From positions 186,001-250,000 of the forward strand of contig NZ_JAIWJA010000008.1 in assembly GCF_020515695.1 (NCBI RefSeq): a DNA stretch of 64,000 nt, read 5' to 3'. Both the position numbers and the translations under genes were made by a program. This document shows, piece after piece, positions 44,512 through 53,486 of the stretch (its first letter is position 1; each line of letters begins with the position of its first letter). Under the pieces are notes generated by a model, which saw only the letters and a program-made list of their open reading frames with translations, had not been told where the DNA came from and made no database searches. The DNA is from Pseudomonas sp. MWU16-30317. GTDB lineage: Bacteria; Pseudomonadota; Gammaproteobacteria; Pseudomonadales; Pseudomonadaceae.

Positions 44512-44695
44512 CAAGTGGCTCCTGCGACCCTGATGGTCGGCGCGCATGGCGAAAAGGCTTTGAAAGGGCTATGCCAGAGAGGTTGAGATCAATTGCCAGG
44601 GCGATACGTTCATATCGAGCGGGGATTTTTCATGACGTGTCATGGGCTGCAGGGTGCCACCGAATCGAGCGGCCATCGACTCAAAAAAACCTCCA

Positions 44696-45010
44696 TTATC
44701 GAGCCTTGACCCACAACCCAAACTGCCGCATCACCTCGACCACCGGCTCCAGACGCCGGCCATCTTCGGTCAGTTCATACTCGACCGTTACTGGCACAGT
44801 AGGAAACACCGTGCGTTTTACCAGGCCTGCCTCTTCAAGCGCACGCAGATCCAGTGTCAGCATTCGCTGGGATATGGCCGGTATATCCCGGCGCAACGCG
44901 TTGAAACGCTTCGGTCCGTCCAGCAGGTACGAAGCCAGCAGCAGACGCCAGCGGCCGCCCAGCAAGCGCATCGCTTCTTCCACCGAGCAGCCTGATACGT
45001 TGTCTTTCAT
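44696..45010 (-). CDS. HxlR-family transcriptional regulator
   Basis: A 104-residue winged-helix protein. SVEEAMRLLGGRWRLLLASYLLDGPKRFNALRRDIPAISQRMLTLDLRALEEAGLV is the HxlR core; the N-terminal Cys (SGC) is common in thiol-sensing members. It is divergent from a beta-class glutathione transferase gene, which it likely controls through the inverted repeats at 45031-45090. HxlR proteins respond to aldehydes, quinones or other electrophiles. Confidence 0.92.
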   Translation of the reverse strand: MKDNVSGCSVEEAMRLLGGRWRLLLASYLLDGPKRFNALRRDIPAISQRMLTLDLRALEEAGLVKRTVFPTVPVTVEYELTEDGRRLEPVVEVMRQFGLWVKAR

Positions 45011-45030
45011 GAGCGTTGTTCCAAATGGAT

Positions 45031-45090
45031 GCAGGTATATTTTATGTACCTATACTACAAAAAAGTGCGTTCTTCCTATTTTATACCTGC
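45031..45090. promoter_or_regulatory. HxlR operator candidates between hxlR-type and GST genes
   Basis: AGGTA-N9-TACCT at 45033-45051 is a 19-base inverted repeat. Separately, GCAGGTATA (45031-45039) recurs inverted as TATACCTGC (45082-45090). These two sites sit between the divergent starts at 45010 and 45160, as expected for dimer binding that controls both promoters. Confidence 0.55.
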
Positions 45091-45159
45091 TCTCTAGAAT
45101 GCGTGATGCACGTTTCTCTATCTGAAACGACAGCCATTATCGTGCTCTGGAGTCTGCCA

Positions 45160-45789
45160 ATGAAGCTGTACTACATCCCCGCCGCGTGCTCTTTGTCACC
45201 CCATATCATCATTCACGAGCTGGGTCTGGACGTGAGTTTGATCAAGGTCGATCACAAGACGCATCTGACCGAGGCAGGCGACGACTACTATCAGGTCAAC
45301 CCGCTCGGTTATGTACCGACGCTCGAATTGGAAGACGGCACGGTACTGCGCGAGGGCGCGGCGATCGTGCAGTACCTGGGCGATTTGCGGCCAGAACTTG
45401 GGCTCGTACCGGCACACGATTCACTGGATCGATACCGATTGCAGGAGTGGCTGGGTTTTCTCGGCGCCGAGATCCACAAAGGCTTTATCCCGCTGTTGTA
45501 TGCGACGTTAGCCGGTCGATATGTAGAGACGGTCAAGCCCAGACTCGAAGCGCGGTTTGCCTGGGTCGATGCGCAGCTGCAAGGCCGCAGTTACCTGATG
45601 GGCGAGCGTTTTACGGTGGCCGATGCCTATCTGTTCGCTTTAGTCGGTTGGGGTCAGGCGCATTGGCTGACCTCGTATTATCGGGCTGATATCCACTTCG
45701 ATCATTTGCACAACCTGCAGGCCTGGTACGACCGGGTAGTCGCACGGCCAGCGGTGCAGCAGGCGTTGAGCGAGGAGGGCTTGCTCTGA
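45160..45789 (+). CDS. Beta-class glutathione S-transferase
   Basis: A 209-residue protein with the beta-class thioredoxin-like N-terminal domain (KLYYIPAACSLSPHIIIHELGL; catalytic-type Cys at residue 10) and the glutathione-binding VNPLGYVPTLELEDGTVLREGAAIVQYL, followed by an all-helical domain. It conjugates or reduces electrophiles with glutathione. The start at 45160 has GGAG eight bases upstream; longer in-frame openings run into the operator region and are rejected. The divergent HxlR regulator suggests induction by an electrophile. Confidence 0.93.
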   Translation: MKLYYIPAACSLSPHIIIHELGLDVSLIKVDHKTHLTEAGDDYYQVNPLGYVPTLELEDGTVLREGAAIVQYLGDLRPELGLVPAHDSLDRYRLQEWLGFLGAEIHKGFIPLLYATLAGRYVETVKPRLEARFAWVDAQLQGRSYLMGERFTVADAYLFALVGWGQAHWLTSYYRADIHFDHLHNLQAWYDRVVARPAVQQALSEEGLL

Positions 45790-45807
45790 TGCCCTGATTT
45801 GCAACTG

Positions 45808-47040
45808 TCAGGCTTTAGCCACCAGCAGCCCGCGCTGCACCCGCCGCACCAGATAGACCGCAACCACCGTGGTGGCGACCAGGCAATAGCCCACCACGTC
45901 GAAGTGCAGCACCTTGCCGTCCGCGCCGATCATGACGATATGCCCGGCCAACAGCGAGGCAAAGCCGCCAGACAACTGCTGGATAGCCGAACTGACGGCG
46001 TTGAACGCGCCGCGATGGGAGGGCGCAGGGACGCCAGCGACCATGGCCTGGAAGGGGATCAGCCGCGAGAAGATCCCCACGAACAGCACCGCGTTGATCA
46101 GGATGACCCAAGGCAACGGCACGTTGGACAGGTGTGTGTAGAGCGTGACCATGACGATGGTCAGTGCGCTGCCGAGGTAGAACACCGGCAGCTTGCCGAC
46201 GGTATCGCTGGCGCGGCCGATCAAGGGCCCCGCGACGATGGTGCACAGCCCGGTGAGCAGGTAGACGGTGGGCAGGCTGGTGATGTCGATGCCCAGGTTG
46301 TTGACGGTGAAGGCGCTGCTGAACGGCATCAGCATGTAGCCGCCGGTGGTCAGCAGCCCGGTGGCGGCGAAGGCGGCCCAGTGCTGCGGGGCCGTCAGGG
46401 TGTTGAACAGATGTCGAAAGGCGCTGTGCTCCTGCGGGGCTTTGAGGTGGTCGGCGACGGGCCGCATCACCAGCCCAATCACCAGCCCGCCGGCCGCGCC
46501 CATGGCGGCCAGCAGCAGGAAGGGCGCGTGCCAGCCCCAATGGTTGGCCAGGTACAGGCCCACGGGCAGGCCGAGCACCTGGCTGGCGGCGAATGCAGTC
46601 TGCAGCACTCCCATGACCCGGCCCCGCGATTGCGGGGCGAACAGGTCGGCGGCGATGGCCAGCACGATCGAGCCGATCACCCCGGCGAAGATGCCGGTGA
46701 CCACGCGCGCCAGCAACAAGGTCTCGAAGCTGGCAGCCAGACCACACCACAGCGTGCCCAGGACGAATCCGCCGTAGAAAAACAGCAGCAGTTTCTTGCG
46801 ATCGAAGCGATCGGCAAAGCCTGCGGTGATCAAGCCGCTCAGCCCGGCAGCGAACGCGTACGAACTGACCACCAGGCTGAACTGGCTGGCGGACATGCTC
46901 AGCGCCGGCATGATCATCGCACCCAGCGGGGCCATGAGCATGAAATCGATAATGACTGCGAACTGCAGGGTGGCGAGCAGGCCGACGACGAATTTTTGAT
47001 AGCGGCTGAAGGGCGTCAAAGCGGTAACGTCGGAGGTCAT
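45808..47040 (-). CDS. MFS transporter, probable efflux (DHA1 type)
   Basis: A 410-residue 12-helix carrier. Motif A-like GFADRFDRKKLL follows helix 2, and LARVVTGIFAGVIGSIVLAIAADLF and RGRVMGVLQTAFAASQVLGLPVGLYLA (motif C region) point to the DHA1 drug/sugar efflux class. The start is put at 47040 (MTSDV); an upstream in-frame ATG at 47085 is possible. It is convergent with the GST gene and has no regulator of its own nearby. Confidence 0.85.
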   Translation of the reverse strand: MTSDVTALTPFSRYQKFVVGLLATLQFAVIIDFMLMAPLGAMIMPALSMSASQFSLVVSSYAFAAGLSGLITAGFADRFDRKKLLLFFYGGFVLGTLWCGLAASFETLLLARVVTGIFAGVIGSIVLAIAADLFAPQSRGRVMGVLQTAFAASQVLGLPVGLYLANHWGWHAPFLLLAAMGAAGGLVIGLVMRPVADHLKAPQEHSAFRHLFNTLTAPQHWAAFAATGLLTTGGYMLMPFSSAFTVNNLGIDITSLPTVYLLTGLCTIVAGPLIGRASDTVGKLPVFYLGSALTIVMVTLYTHLSNVPLPWVILINAVLFVGIFSRLIPFQAMVAGVPAPSHRGAFNAVSSAIQQLSGGFASLLAGHIVMIGADGKVLHFDVVGYCLVATTVVAVYLVRRVQRGLLVAKA

Positions 47041-47162
47041 CGATGGGCTCGGGCTGAAATATACGCAAAGCGGGCCGCCAATCATGGGGCAAAAGCGCCG
47101 GATAAAGAACCCTTGTCAGCGATTTGCGGCCTGGTCGCTGTCGAGGCCCTTGAGCGCCCCCT

Positions 47163-47651
47163 TCAAGCGCGAATGTCGCGAGCGTTCTTTTTCTGCAGGA
47201 TCGTCGATGCTTCGTTGTAGTCATGCTGAAAGGCGTCGCTGCTGATCCAGGTCACCGCAGCGTCTTCGTCTTCGCCGTAAAAGATCTGACGATAGACGAT
47301 CAGCAGCCCCATCATGAAATCGGTCGCCGGCTCCGGCGCTTCCTCGGCGACGACCAGCTCCAACACCGGGTACTGCAGGAATATCAGGCACATCGCCAAC
47401 AGGCTGATGCCTTCGCCGACTTTCATTGCCTGGAAAAGATCGTCGAACTGGGCCGGGTCGAAGCCGTTCTCTTCGATATCCTTGAAGTCGAAGGTGCTCA
47501 GATCGATTTCAACGTCATCGAAGGGCTCATTGATCAACGGGTTGGCCAGCAGTGGATGGACGACGTTGGCTTTAGGTTTGCTCGAACGATTTTGCTTGGC
47601 CTTGGCTTTGGCCCGCTGGGCACGTTTTTGCTGTTTGTCTGGGGAAGCCAT
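47163..47651 (-). CDS. Hypothetical protein with basic N-terminus
   Basis: A 162-residue soluble protein. The first 30 residues are Lys/Arg/Gln-rich (KQQKRAQRAKAKAKQNRSSK), followed by an acidic stretch with DVEIDLSTFDFKDIEENGFD and a helical C-terminal half (AMKVGEGISLLAMCLIFLQYPVLELVV). No known domain was recognised; no signal peptide. Codon use and the upstream GGAAC-type ribosome-binding region look like a normal gene. It stands alone and may be a conserved Pseudomonas protein of unknown role. Confidence 0.75.
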   Translation of the reverse strand: MASPDKQQKRAQRAKAKAKQNRSSKPKANVVHPLLANPLINEPFDDVEIDLSTFDFKDIEENGFDPAQFDDLFQAMKVGEGISLLAMCLIFLQYPVLELVVAEEAPEPATDFMMGLLIVYRQIFYGEDEDAAVTWISSDAFQHDYNEASTILQKKNARDIRA

Positions 47652-47772
47652 GAGGCGTGTTCCTTGGTCGGGACAGGATAATCAGGCCCGTATTGTATTC
47701 AGTCTTGCGGGGTTCGTCGGCGTTGGCGGGCAGATTTATTTGGCAGATGCGCGGGCGGCGATCAATCGAGGT

Positions 47773-48837
47773 TCAGGTCGCTGTACTGGCGATCAAGCTT
47801 TCAGAGGCGTGCTGATCTTCCGCGCTTTGCAAGGCGATGCGCCTCGCCAGTTCGCGCCGAAACTTGATCGGCCCTGCGTCGCTGGGCAGGTTTATCGGCG
47901 CTGTGCGGGGGTTGAGCATGCCTTTGTGTACGGCCGCCAGCACCGCGCGGTCTTCGGCAAAGGCATGCTGGACATCTTCATCGAATCGACGTGATACAGC
48001 GTCGTTGTCGGGGTCGAAGTTGCGCATCTGGAACCAGTAATAGCGGGTGGTGTGCGCGTCGACCGGCGTCATGAAGTTGTAGGAGTTCATCAAGAACACC
48101 TCTTCGTGCATCGGCGCGTCATCGTGCCCGGTGCCGGCGGGGGTAAACACCGCCTTGATGATGGCCTGGCAGGGGAACTGGACTTCGTAATGCTGCAGTC
48201 GGTCGCAAGGCCCGGCGAAGGTCACGAACTGGGCGTAGAACGGCGCCACCTCGACGTTGCGCATCCAGCGCGAGACGATCACACCATTGGCTGTTTCGGT
48301 CACGGTGACCGGCTCCGACGCACAGGCCGCATTGCCGAAGGACGATTGATGCACCCACGCGACATGGGACGGGTCGAGCAGGTTGTCGGTCATGTACAGG
48401 TAGTTGCACGGCACGGTCATGCTGGCCCCGCAGCTGAGCCCCCATAACGGATCGCCCCATTCGGGCACCTCGCACAGGCTGGCCGGGTCTGCCAATGCCG
48501 GGTCGCCCATCCACAGCCAGACGAGGCCGTAGCGCACCTGCAGCGGATAGCTGTGAACCTTGGCCCTGGCCGGGATTCTGGCGCTGGTGGGCGCACGGGT
48601 GCAGGTGCCCTCGCTGTCGAAGGTGAGGCCGTGATAGCCACACTCGACCTGGTCGCCGTCCAGGCGCCCCATCGACAACGGCAGCTTGCGGTGCGGGCAA
48701 GCGTCTTCGAGTGCTTTGATTTGCCCATCGGCTTTGCGAAACAGCACCACGGGCTCGCCCAGCAAGGTAGTCGGGAACAGGCCGTCACCGATTTCATTCT
48801 CGCTGGCAGCCACGTACCAGGCGTTGCGTAAGTACAT
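47773..48837 (-). CDS. Rieske non-heme iron oxygenase (VanA-like)
   Basis: A 354-residue oxygenase subunit. The Rieske cluster ligands are C47/H49 in ACPHRKLPLSMG and C66/H69 in ECGYHGLTF; the catalytic iron is bound by H158 and H163 in DNLLDPSHVAWVH plus a later acidic residue. Its length and opening YLRNAWYVAASENEI match aromatic O-demethylases such as vanillate monooxygenase. No ferredoxin-NAD reductase gene is near, so it must borrow electrons. It follows the DUF2817 gene by 5 bases. The substrate is unknown. Confidence 0.9.
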   Translation of the reverse strand: MYLRNAWYVAASENEIGDGLFPTTLLGEPVVLFRKADGQIKALEDACPHRKLPLSMGRLDGDQVECGYHGLTFDSEGTCTRAPTSARIPARAKVHSYPLQVRYGLVWLWMGDPALADPASLCEVPEWGDPLWGLSCGASMTVPCNYLYMTDNLLDPSHVAWVHQSSFGNAACASEPVTVTETANGVIVSRWMRNVEVAPFYAQFVTFAGPCDRLQHYEVQFPCQAIIKAVFTPAGTGHDDAPMHEEVFLMNSYNFMTPVDAHTTRYYWFQMRNFDPDNDAVSRRFDEDVQHAFAEDRAVLAAVHKGMLNPRTAPINLPSDAGPIKFRRELARRIALQSAEDQHASESLIASTAT

Positions 48838-48842
48838 TCGGG

Positions 48843-49997
48843 TTACTCCTGCGGCGAAGTTGACAAGTCTGCGCGTGGCGTTTTCGGGGTGTAATCCTGA
48901 TGGATCAGCGCGGTCAGCGCGCGCTCCCAGATTTGCCGGGTGCGCAGCCCGACCAGCGCCTGCCAGTCGCTGTCGTCGGGATAGAATTGCTCCAACAGCC
49001 CGCGCTTGATCATCTGGCCTTGCTCGCTCAGCGGATCACCGTGCAAGTGCAGCCAGTGATCGGCACGCAATTGGGCATGCATCGGTGGCCCTGGCCAGGT
49101 GCCGCACTCGATCACGAATGGCATCAGCTGGACCTCGGGCAGCGCGTCGAGCAATGCCTGCGAGGTGTAGCCGGTAGACGTGGCGGCCACCCCGGTATCG
49201 CTCAAGGTATTGGCTGCGGTGATCAGGGTGTACAACCACGGGCCGAACAGCGACTGCGCATCCGGCAGTGCCGGGTAGGCCGATTGGACGATGGTCATCA
49301 GCATCGGATGACCGTATTCACCCGCGCCGGTGTGCAGGTCGAAGGTCATGGCCACTTTGGCGCTGCCCAGGTGTGTCGCGAGGATTTGCCGGAGTGTCTG
49401 ATTGGACCAGCTCGGGGCGTGGCCACCGAAGAACAGACCGTCGGCAAACTGATATTGCCCAGCACCGACGATCGCCATCAGTTGCGCCCAGCCATGCTCC
49501 TCGACCAGCGCGTTGAACCGCGCATCGGCCTGGGCGCGCGACGGGCCGTCGAGATCGGTGCAGGTGTAGACATCGTGGATTGCCGCATACGCGGCGTTGT
49601 CGGGCAGTGGCTGGGTGAAGTCGATGTAGTTGCGGTTGAGGTCGATATTGTCTTCGTTGACCCGGCGCATCCAGGCGGTGCCCCAGGGGTTGATCAGGTG
49701 GATCATCAGGATCGCGACGTCGTCTGGCAGTTCGCGGGTGCCGTAGGTTTCGAGCCATTGGCTCTGGCAGTCCGAGCCGTAGTAGCCCTCGACGCCGTGG
49801 GTGCCGCTAAGTGTCACCAGCACCCGTTCGGCCCTCGGGTTGCCCAGCCAGGCGACGTCGGTGCTCAGTGGCTCGCCGAACGGGCCCGGCAGTGGGTGAT
49901 CGTAGCGCGACAGGGACGCGCCGGCTTGGGTGGCGGCCCGCACGAAACGCTCGCGCAAACCGCAATAGCTGGGGTGATTCGGGAAAGCATCAGGCAT
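48843..49997 (-). CDS. DUF2817 (M14-like) carboxypeptidase-family protein
   Basis: A 384-residue protein with SGTHGVEGYYGS, LINPWGTAWMRRVNEDNIDLNRNYID and TFDLHTGAGEYGHP: zinc-peptidase-like motifs of the M14/succinylglutamate-desuccinylase fold (His-Glu early, His late). It may hydrolyse an amide, ester or amino-acid conjugate in the cytoplasm. The start is set at ATG 49997; an in-frame GTG at 50015 is possible, and neither has a strong ribosome-binding site. It lies between an amino-acid-type binding protein and the Rieske oxygenase. Confidence 0.85.
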   Translation of the reverse strand: MPDAFPNHPSYCGLRERFVRAATQAGASLSRYDHPLPGPFGEPLSTDVAWLGNPRAERVLVTLSGTHGVEGYYGSDCQSQWLETYGTRELPDDVAILMIHLINPWGTAWMRRVNEDNIDLNRNYIDFTQPLPDNAAYAAIHDVYTCTDLDGPSRAQADARFNALVEEHGWAQLMAIVGAGQYQFADGLFFGGHAPSWSNQTLRQILATHLGSAKVAMTFDLHTGAGEYGHPMLMTIVQSAYPALPDAQSLFGPWLYTLITAANTLSDTGVAATSTGYTSQALLDALPEVQLMPFVIECGTWPGPPMHAQLRADHWLHLHGDPLSEQGQMIKRGLLEQFYPDDSDWQALVGLRTRQIWERALTALIHQDYTPKTPRADLSTSPQE

Positions 49998-50033
49998 GAC
50001 TATGACTCGCAACACTGGGCCGCACGGGGGTGC

Positions 50034-50807
50034 TCAGCCGTTATAGATATCGAAGCTGAAGTATTTTTTCTGGATGGCGTCGTAGGTGCCGTTTTCGTGC
50101 ATCGCGCGCAACGCCGAGTTGATCGCGTCGATCAGCGCCTTGTTGGATTTTTCGATGCCGATACCCACGCCTTCACCCAGAAAGGCGACGTCTTTGACCG
50201 GCTCGCCGGCGAAGGCATAGCCCGCGCCTTGGGCGGTCTTCAAAAAGCCCATGTCGCCGACCACCGAATCAGTGAACGTGGCGTCGATGCGGCCATTGAG
50301 CAGCTCGGGGTAGATGAGCTCCTGGTTGGCGTAGCTCACCACGTTGACGCCTTTAGAGGCCCATTTGGCCTTTGCGTAGGCCTCCTGAGTGGTGCCTTGG
50401 GCAACGCCGATGGTCTTGCCGGCCAGTGACTCGGGGGTAGGCTGCAGCGTACTGCCGGCTTTGGCGATCATTCGGCTCGGGGACAGATACAGCTTGTCGC
50501 TGAACGCCACCTGCCTGGCGCGGGTTTCGTTGATGCTCATCGCCGACAGGATCGCATCGAATTTGTGCGCCTTGAGCGCCGGGATGATGCTGTCGAAGCC
50601 GGTTTCCACCCACACGCATTTGGCTTTCAGTTGCGCACAGATGGCGTTGCCCAGATCGATGTCGAAGCCTTGGAGTGTGTTATCTGCCGTTTTGGATTCA
50701 AAGGGGGCGAACGTCGGGTCGACGCCGAATCGAATCGTGGTGAGGTCTTTGCTGAAGGCAGTGGTCGAGGCGATGGCGAGTAGAACGGTGGCGATGAGTC
50801 TTTTCAT
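50034..50807 (-). CDS. Amino-acid-type periplasmic substrate-binding protein (family 3)
   Basis: A 257-residue protein. Signal peptide MKRLIATVLLAIASTTAFS, then IRFGVDPTFAPFESKTADNTLQGFDIDLGNAIC, the SBP_bac_3 signature, and VAQGTTQEAYAKAKW, as in lysine/arginine/ornithine-binding proteins. No ABC permease or ATPase is nearby. It is the first gene of a likely operon with the DUF2817 and Rieske genes, suggesting it recognises the substrate of that pathway. Confidence 0.9.
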   Translation of the reverse strand: MKRLIATVLLAIASTTAFSKDLTTIRFGVDPTFAPFESKTADNTLQGFDIDLGNAICAQLKAKCVWVETGFDSIIPALKAHKFDAILSAMSINETRARQVAFSDKLYLSPSRMIAKAGSTLQPTPESLAGKTIGVAQGTTQEAYAKAKWASKGVNVVSYANQELIYPELLNGRIDATFTDSVVGDMGFLKTAQGAGYAFAGEPVKDVAFLGEGVGIGIEKSNKALIDAINSALRAMHENGTYDAIQKKYFSFDIYNG

Positions 50808-51009
50808 GTGCGCGTTTTCCGACTGGACATATGCGGCACAGGGCGACAGGCAGCGCGGCAATGCGCGCAAGGTCGACCTGTGGTGATTGGCAGCAAAACG
50901 GAAAAGCAACGGTGTTCAGGCTAATTATTATGGGCAACTCATGGCGTCAACATAGCCGACTTTAAGTGTAGAGAACAGCTCAGTAAAACTGGTCGATGGT
51001 TTAGAAAAA

Positions 51010-51942
51010 CTAAACATACAGCCGTTGGTTTGCCTCATGTTGGTCTTTGCCACGTGCGACCAGCCACCGGTGGAAGTCCCGACCCCAGGGTTTCTCGAAG
51101 GCGTTGTTACTCCAGATCAGATAGTAGGAGGAGGGCAGGAACAGCGGGCGAGCCAGTGGCATGACCAGGTGCCCGGCCTCGAGGTCCGCGCACACCATGG
51201 CGTACTGCGCGAGAACGAACCCTCGGTTTTCAATGGCGGCCTGTATGGCCATGGATGACAGTGAAAACACGCGATGACCATCGTTCAACGTCGCGCAATC
51301 GACCTGCTGCGCGTCGAACCAGTCGCGCCAGGAGGGCGGTGAGGCGAAGCTGGGTAGCCAGTCCACCGACAGCAGCGGGTACTCGAGGAGCTGCTCTGCA
51401 TGGATGATCGGCGCTTGTTTGTCGAGCAGATCCGGGCTGCAGACCGGCACGATGCAGTCGCGGAACAATTCGATTGCATTGCCTGTGTCCGGCACCCCGT
51501 CACCGTAAGTGATGCGAAAGTCGATCGCGTAGCCATCGGTGGCGGGCTCGGCGTGGCGGGCCTCTAGAAACAGATCGACGTGGGGGAATCGATCCTGCCA
51601 GGTGTATACCTGCGGGACCAGCCATTTGGACATCAGCGAAGGCAACCCGCTGACGCGCAGGTTGCTGGTGTTTTTCGCCAGTTCCACTTCGGCTCTACCT
51701 ACCTGCAGACTCTCGAAAGCGGCGGCGCAATTGCGGTGATAACGCTCGCCCACGGCAGTCAGGCGGATGCGCTTGCCATCCTTTACCGTGAGGCTCATCC
51801 CGAGGCTGTCCTCGAGGATTTTCATCTGCTGACTGACCGCGCCGGTCGAAATCCCGAGGCGACGCGCCGCCTCGGCAATACCGCCGCAGCGACCGACGAT
51901 ATTAAAGATCTGCAGGGCTCTCAGGGGCGGCAAATTATCCAT
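51010..51942 (-). CDS. LysR-family transcriptional regulator (GcvA-like)
   Basis: A 310-residue LysR protein with N-terminal winged HTH (PPLRALQIFNIVGRCGGIAEAARRLGISTGAVSQQMKILEDSLG) and an effector-binding domain from about residue 90 (NLRVSGLPSLMSKWLVPQVY, GcvA-type). It lies upstream of the binding-protein/DUF2817/Rieske genes on the same strand, with a 202-base gap that should carry the promoter it controls. The role is inferred from position. Confidence 0.9.
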   Translation of the reverse strand: MDNLPPLRALQIFNIVGRCGGIAEAARRLGISTGAVSQQMKILEDSLGMSLTVKDGKRIRLTAVGERYHRNCAAAFESLQVGRAEVELAKNTSNLRVSGLPSLMSKWLVPQVYTWQDRFPHVDLFLEARHAEPATDGYAIDFRITYGDGVPDTGNAIELFRDCIVPVCSPDLLDKQAPIIHAEQLLEYPLLSVDWLPSFASPPSWRDWFDAQQVDCATLNDGHRVFSLSSMAIQAAIENRGFVLAQYAMVCADLEAGHLVMPLARPLFLPSSYYLIWSNNAFEKPWGRDFHRWLVARGKDQHEANQRLYV

Positions 51943-52101
51943 GCAGGGTCCGCGAGGAAGTGGGTGAGCTCTGGATTATTGGACGGATGCTGGTCGCTGT
52001 GAAGCGCCGCGTGTTTTTGAGGGCAAGCAATGAGCAAGAAGCGGATAGCGCAGCCGGTCATGCATCCGCTCTCATGCGTCTCTACATGACAGGAGACGCC
52101 C

Positions 52102-52569
52102 ATGACTTTTCGTATTTCCGGACTTTCCCCCGAACCCTTTCGGGCGTTGTTTGGCCTGCCCGATCAGGCGCTGGCAGCGCTCGGTGTCAAACGCTATCAG
52201 GTCGACAGCGACCCTGGTTTTCCTGACCGCATCGAGTTGAAAGACGCCCAGATAGGCCAAAGCGTGCTGTTGCTCAACCATGTTTGCCAGCCAGCCGATA
52301 CGCCATACCGGGCCTCGCACGCGATCTTCGTGCGTGAAGGCGCCACGCAGGTTTATGACGCCGTGGGACAGGTGCCTGAGGCCATGCGTATCCGCCTGCT
52401 GTCGCTGCGTGCTTACGCCGACAGCGGGATGATGATCGACGCCGATGTCGTCGCAGGGACAGAGATAGAAGCCGTGATTGCACGAATATTCGCCGATCCG
52501 CAGGTCAGCTATATTCATGTGCATCATGCCAAGCGAGGGTGTTATGCGGCGCGGATAGATCGGGTGTGA
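52102..52569 (+). CDS. DUF1203 family protein
   Basis: A 155-residue protein of unknown function. The stretches FRISGLSPEPFRALFGLPDQALAALG, SDPGFPDRIELKDAQIGQSVLLLNH and YRASHAIFVREGA are typical of DUF1203. It has no membrane helix and a conserved C-terminal VSYIHVHHAKRGCYAARIDR. An AGGAGA ribosome-binding site precedes the ATG. It is a single gene, divergent from the LysR gene. Confidence 0.85.
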   Translation: MTFRISGLSPEPFRALFGLPDQALAALGVKRYQVDSDPGFPDRIELKDAQIGQSVLLLNHVCQPADTPYRASHAIFVREGATQVYDAVGQVPEAMRIRLLSLRAYADSGMMIDADVVAGTEIEAVIARIFADPQVSYIHVHHAKRGCYAARIDRV

Positions 52570-52721
52570 CTGCGCATCACTTGTCTGCGATCTGCGCCGG
52601 GTGTGTCGAGCGCAGATAAAATCTTCCTCTCGCCAGTCCGGTTCAACTAGCATGGCGACCCCAAGCCCTGCGTGCACGACGCGTAGGGCACCTGCAGAAC
52701 CATTAATTTGCCTGTTCGCCC

Positions 52722-53486
52722 ATGACTGCCTTCTACCTGAAATTATTCATCACGCCCGCTTTGATGCTCGCCATTTCGCTGGCAGGCCATCGCTGGGGAA
52801 CCCGCCTCGCGGGCCTTCTCTCTGGATTGCCCGTCACTTCAGCACTGATCATGCTGTTTCTCACCCTCGAACAAGGCAGCGAATTCGCGCTGAGGGCGAT
52901 TCCCGGCGCATTGGCTGGGCTGACTGCAGTCCAGGCGACCTACCTGTGCTATGTCGTCGTGGCACGACGTGTTCGCGTCCCCGTCGCGTGCATGGCGGCC
53001 TTGGCAACGTATGCCGCAATGGCTGCCCTGATGAGCCGTTTGGAAAGCCTGATGGTGCCGGTCATCGTGACGCTGATCCTGATCGCCTCGATCATCCTCG
53101 TCACTTCGCGACAGGTACGCACGACCGCTGCGCTGTTGGTGCCGGTGCCAAGCTGGGTGATCCCGATGCGCATGCTGACAGCGACATTGCTGCTGCTGGC
53201 GATCACCGCCAGCGCCGCGTGGCTCGGGCCTGTCGCCAGCGGGATGCTGGCGCCGATTCCGGTCATTGCCTGGCCGTTGACGGTATTCGCTCACGTTCAG
53301 GGCGGTAGGCAGGAAATGAGCAAGATCATCAGGGGCAACGCCATTGGCGGTGTGGGCGTTCTGGGGTTCTATCTGGTTCTGAAAGGGGGGCTGGTGCAAT
53401 GGGGAGGGCTCGCGGCCATTGCCGCTGCGGTGATGCTGGCGGTGCTGGCGACGTTTTTGTTGGCGAGGGTGCTGGACAGGCGTTGA
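52722..53486 (+). CDS. Membrane protein of unknown function
   Basis: A 254-residue protein with about seven or eight hydrophobic helices and few charged loops (LKLFITPALMLAISLAGHRWG opening; LAAIAAAVMLAVLATFLLARVL end). It may belong to an uncharacterised small transporter-like family, but I do not recognise the family name with confidence. It stands alone on the plus strand. Confidence 0.75.
   Translation: MTAFYLKLFITPALMLAISLAGHRWGTRLAGLLSGLPVTSALIMLFLTLEQGSEFALRAIPGALAGLTAVQATYLCYVVVARRVRVPVACMAALATYAAMAALMSRLESLMVPVIVTLILIASIILVTSRQVRTTAALLVPVPSWVIPMRMLTATLLLLAITASAAWLGPVASGMLAPIPVIAWPLTVFAHVQGGRQEMSKIIRGNAIGGVGVLGFYLVLKGGLVQWGGLAAIAAAVMLAVLATFLLARVLDRR

Noticed and set aside
45799-47220. 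473-codon plus-strand frame opposite the MFS gene
   Set aside because: Extremely His/Gln/Gly-rich, no ribosome-binding site and antisense to a 12-helix carrier.
45815-47224. 469-codon minus-strand frame overlapping the same MFS gene
   Set aside because: Out-of-frame reading of the MFS gene, Arg-rich; the other frame has MFS motifs.
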